Made by a program: the position numbers and the translations under genes
The notes under the pieces: model-generated
The model's input: only the letters and a program-made list of their open reading frames with translations
The model's database searches: none
What the model was told of the DNA's origin: nothing
Assembly: GCA_012720075.1 (NCBI GenBank)
Contig: JAAXZE010000075.1
Span: 1 to 39,367 of the forward strand
DNA: 39,367 bases
Source: Clostridia bacterium
GTDB lineage: Bacteria; Bacillota; Peptococcia; Peptococcales; BICA1-8
Direction of reading: 5' to 3'
Shown here: positions 33,426 through 39,367 of the stretch, one piece after another
Numbering within the stretch: the first letter of the stretch is position 1
How the letters are laid out: each line of letters opens with the position of its first letter

Positions 33426-34820
33426 ATGGCCGATTTGTTGTCACAGGTAAAAAAGACAATTGAAGAGTATAAGATGCTCTCTTTTAATGATGTGGTTGTT
33501 GTAGGGGTATCAGGAGGGCCTGATTCCATTGCCCTGTTACATATTCTTTATTCTTTGAAGGAGCAATATGGGTTAACCTTGTGTGTCGTCCACCTGAACC
33601 ACATGCTGAGGGGAGAAGAGGCTCGAAAAGAGGCACAATTTGTTGCAGATTTGGCAGAAAAGTGGTGTTTAGACTACAGAATTTTAGAAAGGGATATTGC
33701 TAAAATTAGTAAAGAAAAGGGACTTTCCACCGAGGAAGCGGGTCACAAAGTACGGCATGAAATTTTTCGGCAGATTGGTCAGGAAATCGGAGCTAATAAG
33801 CTGGCTTTGGGCCACCATGCCGACGACCGGGCGGAAACGGTATTGATTCATTTGCTTCAGGGTACCGGGTTGGAGGGTTTAGCAGCAATGCCTCCAAAAG
33901 GGGATTGGATAATCAGACCTCTGGCCAAAAGTTTCAAAAAAGATATTATAAAGTACTGCCAAGTTAATAATTTAGAGTATTTTTGGGACCAAAGCAATGA
34001 ACAGCTTATTTTTTTACGCAATAAAGTCAGGCTCAATCTCTTGCCTTATCTCAAAAAAGAATTTAATCCTCAAATTATCGAAAGCTTATTAAGGTTGGAG
34101 GATATAATTGTACTGGAAAATCAGTATTTGGATCTGGAAAGCAGCAAAGGATTTGATAAGATTCTAATTATAAGAGAGCATGGAAAAATTGTTTTGAATA
34201 AAGAAAAATTATTTCAGGAACATCTGGCCATTCAGCGGAGAGTTATTCGCAAGGCTTATAATTTATTGCGGCCTGAGGAACAGGGCTTGAGTTTTGGCCA
34301 TGTGGAGGATATTTTAAATTTAGCCAGGACCAAGCAGGGGTCAAAACAATTAAATTTGCCCCAAGGTATTGTCCTTAAATCTGTATACAATCGGCTGGAA
34401 TTAATAGATTCTCGGCTTAGGACGGAAAAAGAAACGGAGTTTTACAGTTTGCAATGGGATGTTCCCGGAACTATCCAACTGCCAGATAATCAAGTATTAA
34501 AGGCATCCTTTACAGAAGCCAAACCGGAGTTTGCTCAAGGCTTTTGGGAGGTTGTTTTGGACGGTGAAAAAATTGTGCCGCCTTTAATTGTTCGGCGAAG
34601 AAAGCCGGGCGACCGAATTAGACCTTTAGGGATGGCCGGAACCAAAAAGGTTAAGGATATCTTTATTGAACGGAAGATTCCCAAGGAAATAAGGGATGCT
34701 GTGCCGGTAGTTTGCTCAGGGAAGGACATTGTTTGGCTGCCGGGAATTACAATTAATGAGGGCTACAAAGCGGGTCCCAATACCAAAATTTTTTTAAAGT
34801 TAGAGATAGACAAAAAATGA
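33426..34820 (+). CDS. tilS: tRNA(Ile)-lysidine synthetase
   Basis: A 464-residue TilS, which changes C34 of the CAU tRNA-Ile anticodon to lysidine using ATP and lysine. The N-terminal PP-loop is VVGVSGGPDSIALLHIL (about 25-41). HLNHMLRGEEARKEA and LALGHHADDRAETVLIHLLQ are family motifs. The C-terminal TilS domain shows IVRRRKPGDRIRPLGMAGTK and WLPGITINEGYK. GAGGGAG lies before the ATG. In B. subtilis hprT lies between tilS and ftsH; here it is absent and only 110 bases remain. Confidence 0.95.
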   Translation: MADLLSQVKKTIEEYKMLSFNDVVVVGVSGGPDSIALLHILYSLKEQYGLTLCVVHLNHMLRGEEARKEAQFVADLAEKWCLDYRILERDIAKISKEKGLSTEEAGHKVRHEIFRQIGQEIGANKLALGHHADDRAETVLIHLLQGTGLEGLAAMPPKGDWIIRPLAKSFKKDIIKYCQVNNLEYFWDQSNEQLIFLRNKVRLNLLPYLKKEFNPQIIESLLRLEDIIVLENQYLDLESSKGFDKILIIREHGKIVLNKEKLFQEHLAIQRRVIRKAYNLLRPEEQGLSFGHVEDILNLARTKQGSKQLNLPQGIVLKSVYNRLELIDSRLRTEKETEFYSLQWDVPGTIQLPDNQVLKASFTEAKPEFAQGFWEVVLDGEKIVPPLIVRRRKPGDRIRPLGMAGTKKVKDIFIERKIPKEIRDAVPVVCSGKDIVWLPGITINEGYKAGPNTKIFLKLEIDKK

Positions 34821-34857
34821 ATATGTTTGAAAAATTAGGCGTATTATGGTAAAGTAT

Positions 34858-34895
34858 ATGGGTATAAATATTCTAGCTGTACTGTACCCATTTTG
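34858..34895 (+). promoter_or_regulatory. Hairpin in the ftsH leader
   Basis: ATGGGTA (34858-34864) pairs with TACCCAT (34885-34891), followed by TTTT. It lies between a weak promoter-like TTGAAA-17-TAAAGT (about 34825-34853) and ftsH. It may be a leader structure or weak terminator. Confidence 0.35.
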
Positions 34896-34930
34896 CTCCG
34901 GTTTTGACAGATTTGAGAGGAGGTAAATTT

Positions 34931-36886
34931 TTGAATCGGATTTTTAAGAACTTGGCTATTTACCTTTTAATAGTTCTAATAGCAGTTTCAGTTCTGCGGA
35001 TGACCAATACCCCGCCAGTTCAGGAAAAGGTTTTTGAAAACTTCACGGAATTTTATGAGGCTGTGGAAAAAGGCAAAGTTAAAAGCGTAGATATAATTAC
35101 CTATGAGCAATTCCAGGAATTATCTGGTGTTACCTCAGACGGTAAGAAATTTTCTTTGGAAGCCCCCAAAGACTACGATATGCTGATAGATAGATTGCTG
35201 GCCAATAATGTGAAAGTAAATCAATTACGCACGCCGTCTCAACCTTGGTGGATTTCGGTGTTGTCTACTTTATTGCCTGTCCTTCTATTAATCGGTGTCT
35301 TTTTCTTTATGATGCAGCAGACTCAAGGCGGCGGCGGTCGGGTGATGCAATTTGGTAAAAGCCGAGCCAAACTTCATACAGATGACAAAACGCGGGTTAC
35401 TTTTGCTGACGTAGCCGGTGCCGATGAAGTTAAAGAGGAATTAGAGGAAGTAGTAGAATTTTTAAAATACCCTAAAAAGTTTACTGAATTAGGTGCCAAA
35501 ATTCCCAAGGGTGTTTTATTGTACGGGCCCCCCGGGACCGGAAAAACGTTGTTGGCCAGAGCGGTTGCAGGTGAAGCAGGAGTACCTTTTTTTAGTATAA
35601 GTGGTTCAGATTTCGTAGAAATGTTTGTAGGGGTTGTTGCCGCAAGGGTTAGAGATTTATTTGAGCAAGCCAAAAAAAATGCCCCCTGCATAGTTTTCGT
35701 TGATGAAATCGATGCCGTTGGCCGTCAGAGAGGAGCCGGCTTAGGCGGCGGTCATGACGAGCGGGAACAAACCCTTAACCAATTGCTGGTATAGATGGAT
35801 GGTTTTAATGTAAACGAAGGCATTATTATTATTGCTGCAACCAACAGGCCGGATATTCTAGATCCAGCATTGTTGAGACCGGGGCGTTTTGACCGGCAGA
35901 TTACCGTTGATAGGCCCGATGTTAAAGGTCGGGAAGATATTTTGAAGGTCCATGTAAGGGGTAAACCCCTGGCTGAAAATGTGGATTTAGCCGTCTTAGC
36001 CAGGGGAACGCCGGGCTTTACCGGAGCAGATTTGGCTAACCTGGTTAATGAAGCTGCCCTTTTGGCGGCTCGGCGAGGGAAAAAAACCATAGGTATGACC
36101 GAGATGGAACAAGCCATTGAAAGGGTAATTGCGGGGCCGGAGAAAAAGTCCAGGGTCATCAGCGAGTTTGAGAAAAAAATTGTTTCTTATCACGAGGCCG
36201 GCCATGCTTTGTTGGCCGAACTTTTGCCCCATTGTGACCCTCTGCATAAAGTGTCTATTATCCCCAGAGGAAGAGCGGGCGGTTACACCCTCCTGTTGCC
36301 CAGAGAGGACCGGAATTACATGACTCGGTCTCAGCTGTTAGACCAAATAACCATGATGTTGGGCGGAAGGGTTGCCGAGGCCATTGTTTTAAACGAAATA
36401 AGCACCGGAGCTCAAAATGATTTGGAAAGAGCTACTTCAACAGTCAGGAAAATGATTACCGAATGGGGTATGTCCGATGAGTTGGGGCCTATCACCTTTG
36501 GCAACAGGCAAGAGCAGGTTTTCTTAGGCCGCGATATAGCCAGGGACCGCAATTATAGTGAAGCCGTTGCTTTTGCTATAGATAAAGAAGTACGGAGGAT
36601 TATGGAAGAGGCTTATGAAAGAGCCGAAAAGCTCCTCAAAGAAAATATTGATAAACTGCATTTGATTGCTCAGACCTTAATGGAAAAAGAGGTTATCGAG
36701 GCCGACGAGTTTGCTGAACTAATGAAAAAGGTAACCCATTCGACCAAAAGAGACGGTGATGAGGCTACTCCCCAGGATACCATCAAATATGATGAAGAGG
36801 TAATAAATCTTCATAATGAAGAACCGGAGGAACCCACCATTAAAATTACTTTTAGGAGTGATTATAAATGGAACAAACCTTTGTAA
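34931..36886 (+). pseudogene. ftsH: ftsH interrupted by an in-frame TAG
   Basis: FtsH is a membrane-bound AAA zinc protease. Both halves are readable in one frame: two N-terminal membrane helices (about 6-24 and 97-120), Walker A GPPGTGKT (about 199-206), Walker [19 protein letters not shown] (about 253-270), then LNQLLV[13 protein letters not shown] where LNQLLVEMDGF is expected. The TAG is at 35792-35794, codon 288. Downstream are [20 protein letters not shown] and the zinc motif HEAGH (about 421-425). The pore-loop segment reads [13 protein letters not shown] where [13 protein letters not shown] is near-invariant. TTG start at 34931 with GAGAGGAGG upstream. Without readthrough neither half is a working protease. 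Confidence 0.88.
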
Positions 36887-37317
36887 TGATTAAGCCCGAT
36901 GGGGTACAAAGGGGTTTAGTGGGTGAAATTATCGCCAGGTTTGAAAAAAAAGGGTTAAAAATAAAAGGTTTAAAATTAATTAAGGTAAGTGAAGAACAGG
37001 CCGCTGCCCACTATCAGGAGCACCAGGGTAAACCTTTTTACCCCGGTTTAATAAACTACGTTACCAGTGGGCCCGTTGTGGTAATGGTCGTAGAAGGCGT
37101 CAATGCCGTAAAGGAAGTCCGAAAACTAAACGGTGCTACAAATCCTTTAGAAGCTTTGCCGGGGACAATTAGAGGAGATTTTGCCCAGGATATCGGCAGG
37201 AATGTGGTTCATGGCTCAGACAGTGCTGAAAGTGCTCAAAGGGAAATCAACATTTATTTTCAACCCGATGAGATTTGTGATTATGACTATCTACCTTCCC
37301 GGTGGCTTTATGAATAA
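36868..37317 (+). CDS. ndk: Nucleoside diphosphate kinase
   Basis: A 149-residue NDK that balances NTP and dNTP pools by transferring the gamma-phosphate through a phospho-His. Motifs are [57 protein letters not shown] and the active site [16 protein letters not shown] with the catalytic His. It overlaps the end of ftsH by 19 bases, with TTAGGAG as ribosome binding site. A terminator follows. Confidence 0.96.
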   Translation: MEQTFVMIKPDGVQRGLVGEIIARFEKKGLKIKGLKLIKVSEEQAAAHYQEHQGKPFYPGLINYVTSGPVVVMVVEGVNAVKEVRKLNGATNPLEALPGTIRGDFAQDIGRNVVHGSDSAESAQREINIYFQPDEICDYDYLPSRWLYE

Positions 37318-37320
37318 TAA

Positions 37321-37347
37321 AAACATCTCCTTCGGGGGATGTTTTTT
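37321..37347 (+). terminator. Terminator of ndk
   Basis: AACATCTCC/GGGGATGTT with a TTCG-type loop and T residues. Confidence 0.88.
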
Positions 37348-37357
37348 GGTATGAAAG

Positions 37358-37620
37358 AACCGTGCCATCGTGTCACCGTGACATCGTGATATCGAAAGGT
37401 TGAGGTTTCGCTTCGCTAGGTTAAGGTTGAGTTTCTTATAGTGCTCCAGTTCTGCAGCAAAGAAGATAAAAGATTAAGATTACGCCAACTTCGTTGGCTA
37501 GCTTATTAAAGTGGCATTGTGTCATCGTGACATCGATTTTCAGATGGAAGAGTTGGAAAGGAACATATAATAGATAAAAAATTCTCAATTCTCCATTCTC
37601 AATTCTCAATTAATTATTTA
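37358..37620 (-). repeat. Mosaic intergenic repeat, copy B (inverted relative to copy A)
   Basis: Read on the minus strand, it carries the same blocks as copy A in the same order: the 7-base-period tandem run (37580-37616), CCTTTCCAACTCTTCCA (37545-37561), CGATGTCACGATGACACAATG (37515-37535) and AACCTTAACCTAGCGAAGCG, then AAACCTCAACCT (37397-37428). About 85 extra bases, with a GCCAAC/GTTGGC hairpin near 37483-37497, separate the last two blocks. A further GTGTCACCGTGACATCGTG stretch lies at 37369-37388. No gene is seen. Confidence 0.8.
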
Positions 37621-37633
37621 GGGAGGGAAAAAC

Positions 37634-38875
37634 ATGACTAAATCATTAGCCGCCGGACATGCCCGGGGCAAGAACGAATCTGACAATATTTTTGCCATTA
37701 ATGCTGCCGCCAAAGCTAAGGCTCAATTAGTAGGGGAAAAAAATATCGTCAATGCATCCATTGGGGCTTTATTGGACGACAAAGGTGAACTGATTACTTT
37801 GCCAACGGTCGAAAAAACTATACATAGTTTGGATTTTAAGGATACCGCTAATTATGCGCCCATTGCCGGGCTCCCCGATTTTATTGAAGCGGCCATTGAC
37901 GTTGTATTCGGGCAGTATAAGCCTGACGCATATATTCAGGGCGTTGCAACCCCAGGAGGCAGCGGCGCTATCCATCATGCCATTTGGAACTATACTGAGC
38001 CTGGCGATACTTTTTTGACCAGTGATTGGTTCTGGGGCCCGTATAAAACAATGGCCCGGGAGATGGGCCGCAAAATGGACACTTTTGTTACTTTTAACGA
38101 AAAAGGCTGTTTTAATATTAAAGCCTGTTTGGAAAAGGTTCGGGAGCTGGCCAAAACTCAAAAAAATGTCCTCTTAATAATAAACTCCCCTGCCCATAAT
38201 CCTACCGGCTATAGTTTGACCGATGAAGAATGGGAGAAGCTGGTGGAAGGGTTAAAACAATTAGCGGAAAAAGGTATCAATAACATTATTCTCTTTGTAG
38301 ACATTGCTTATATAGATTTTGCACCTCCAGGGAGCAGAAAATTCTTTAAGCTTTTCAGCAACTTACCGGCAGCTTTTTTGGTTATTATAGGTTTCAGCAT
38401 GTCCAAGGGCTATACTATGTATGGCTATCGTACCGGGTGCATGTTGGGAATAAGTTCTGATGAAGATATAGCCCAGGAATTTTATGACATTAACCAGTAC
38501 TCTAACCGTGGAACCTGGTCTAACGGTACCCGGGCAGGAATGCTCTGCCTTGCTAAATTATTGAAAGATCCAAAGCTCATGGAACAGGTTTTTAAAGAAA
38601 GGGAGGAGTATAGAATAAGTTTGGACAACAGGGCAAAAACCTTCCTCGCTGAAGCCAAAAGGGTAGGCTTGGAGGTGTGTCCTTATCATTCGGGATTTTT
38701 TATTACCGTTCCTAGCACCAGGGCCGAAGAAATTGCTCTAAAACTTCAGGATGATAATATCTTTGTCGTACCGATAGGCAGAGGGTTGAGGATTGCCGTT
38801 TGTGCCGTCGGGGAAGAAAAAATAGTCGGTATGGCGGCTAAGATTAAAGAAGCTAAAGATTTATTAGGAGGTTAA
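37634..38875 (+). CDS. PLP-dependent class I/II aminotransferase
   Basis: A 413-residue fold-type I aminotransferase resembling aromatic/aspartate aminotransferases. Visible features are NYAPIAGLPDFIEAA (about 75-89), TPGGSGAIHHAIWN for cofactor phosphate binding, NSPAHNPTGYSLTDEEW (about 186-202), VDIAYIDF carrying the PLP-contact Asp and Tyr, and GFSMSKGYTMYGYRTGCM with the Schiff-base Lys in SMSKG (about 260). GGGAGGGAAAAAC precedes the ATG. It lies 4 bases upstream of a thioesterase gene, so the two are probably co-transcribed. Substrate not determined. Confidence 0.88.
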   Translation: MTKSLAAGHARGKNESDNIFAINAAAKAKAQLVGEKNIVNASIGALLDDKGELITLPTVEKTIHSLDFKDTANYAPIAGLPDFIEAAIDVVFGQYKPDAYIQGVATPGGSGAIHHAIWNYTEPGDTFLTSDWFWGPYKTMAREMGRKMDTFVTFNEKGCFNIKACLEKVRELAKTQKNVLLIINSPAHNPTGYSLTDEEWEKLVEGLKQLAEKGINNIILFVDIAYIDFAPPGSRKFFKLFSNLPAAFLVIIGFSMSKGYTMYGYRTGCMLGISSDEDIAQEFYDINQYSNRGTWSNGTRAGMLCLAKLLKDPKLMEQVFKEREEYRISLDNRAKTFLAEAKRVGLEVCPYHSGFFITVPSTRAEEIALKLQDDNIFVVPIGRGLRIAVCAVGEEKIVGMAAKIKEAKDLLGG

Positions 38876-38879
38876 GAAC

Positions 38880-39287
38880 ATGGATTTTAATATTGCCGTT
38901 GGTTTGGAAGGGGAAGCTCAAGAACTGGTTACCCAGGAAAAAACCGCCAAGAAATATGGCAGCGGCGGCCTTGATGTATATGCCACTCCGGCCATGGTTG
39001 GTTTGATGGAAAATGCCAGTCTAAAGGCGGTAGACCCCCGGCTGCCCGAGGGTTTTGCAACGGTCGGGATTAGTTTGGATGTTAAACATCTGGCGGCAAC
39101 CCCTATTGGTATGAATGTTAGGGCTAAGGCTGTTTTGCAGGAAGTCAACAATAAAAAGTTAACTTTTTTTGTTCAGGCTTTTGACGAAAAGGAACTGATC
39201 GGCGAAGGAACTCATATACGTTATATAATTCAAATCGATAAATTTTTGGATCGTACTCAAAGCAAATTAGTCAAGGATAATCCTTAA
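38880..39287 (+). CDS. Hotdog-fold thioesterase, FlK-like
   Basis: A 135-residue hotdog-fold protein resembling the FlK (fluoroacetyl-CoA thioesterase) family. LDVYATPAMVGLMENASLKA (about 30-49) carries the Thr and Glu, and SLDVKHLAATPIGMNVRAKA (about 65-84) the His, that form the active site in FlK. Most such proteins act on short acyl-CoA esters other than fluoroacetyl-CoA. TTAGGAGG at the end of the aminotransferase gene is its ribosome binding site, so the pair is an operon. An acyl-CoA product of the aminotransferase pathway could be its substrate, but this is a guess. Confidence 0.82.
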   Translation: MDFNIAVGLEGEAQELVTQEKTAKKYGSGGLDVYATPAMVGLMENASLKAVDPRLPEGFATVGISLDVKHLAATPIGMNVRAKAVLQEVNNKKLTFFVQAFDEKELIGEGTHIRYIIQIDKFLDRTQSKLVKDNP

Positions 39288-39367
39288 TGGTTATTTTAAA
39301 AATTTTCCCTTTACTATTAATGTTTTGTTTATTAAAATAAAAGAGTAATCAACGGGAGCATAAAAGC
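39288..39367. other. AT-rich tail of the window
   Basis: No gene or terminator recognised in the last 80 bases. The window may end just before another gene. Confidence 0.4.

Noticed and set aside
35792-35794. Pyrrolysine or other recoding of TAG in ftsH
   Set aside because: The expected residue is Glu in a non-catalytic position, TAG is used as a normal stop in several neighbours (hup, rqcP, yabP, yabR), and spoVT shows the same problem with TAA. A point change or error is simpler.

Overview
The window comes from a spore-forming, low-GC member of the Bacillota, most likely a clostridial lineage related to Peptococcaceae. Three things point there. First, purR, spoVG, glmU, prs, ctc, pth, mfd, spoVT, a MOP flippase, mazG, rqcP, yabP, yabQ, divIC, yabR, spoIIE, tilS and ftsH lie in the same order as the purR-to-ftsH region of Bacillus subtilis. 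Second, sporulation genes are abundant. Third, TTG and GTG starts are frequent behind strong AGGAGG-type ribosome binding sites. Gene placement rests on reading motifs and gene order; no database search was run.

Layout. Positions 1-1300 (minus strand) hold an sdpR-sdpI autorepressor/immunity pair and an unrecognised 52-residue peptide gene. Positions 1400-3970 hold a polar amino-acid ABC importer (binding protein, permease, ATPase), followed by a soluble chemotaxis-type receptor and a uracil permease behind a PyrR-type attenuator. Positions 7080-9480 hold ispE, a GntR regulator and a nucleotidyltransferase. From 9786 to 36886 runs the conserved housekeeping and sporulation block: purine control (purR), nucleotide and cell-wall precursor supply (prs, glmU), translation maintenance (ctc, pth, rqcP, yabR), transcription-coupled repair (mfd), nucleoid protein (hup), division (divIC) and sporulation (spoVG, spoVT, yabP, yabQ, spoIIE, a SpoIID-like protein). 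ndk follows ftsH. An aminotransferase and a hotdog thioesterase close the window.

Three genes that are normally intact are broken. ftsH has an in-frame TAG inside the AAA domain, spoVT has an in-frame TAA at the start of its second half, and glmU has lost its acetyltransferase end just before prs. Both nonsense codons, and a glycine-to-valine change at the ftsH pore loop, fit single G-to-T changes. They are either recent decay or errors in the sequence.

The most unusual non-coding structure is a 374-bp nested palindrome at 28675-29048. Its right end recurs at the very start of the window with a different tip hairpin. It could be a MITE-like element or a structured RNA family. A second repeat family forms two inverted mosaic copies (30420-30592 and 37397-37616) flanking the spoIIE-tilS-ftsH-ndk segment. 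Several promoters can be read directly: a sigma-H promoter before spoVG, a sigma-A promoter with an abnormal 21-bp spacer before spoIIE, a sigma-G-like promoter before spoVT, and canonical sigma-A promoters before the ABC operon, uraA and yabR.
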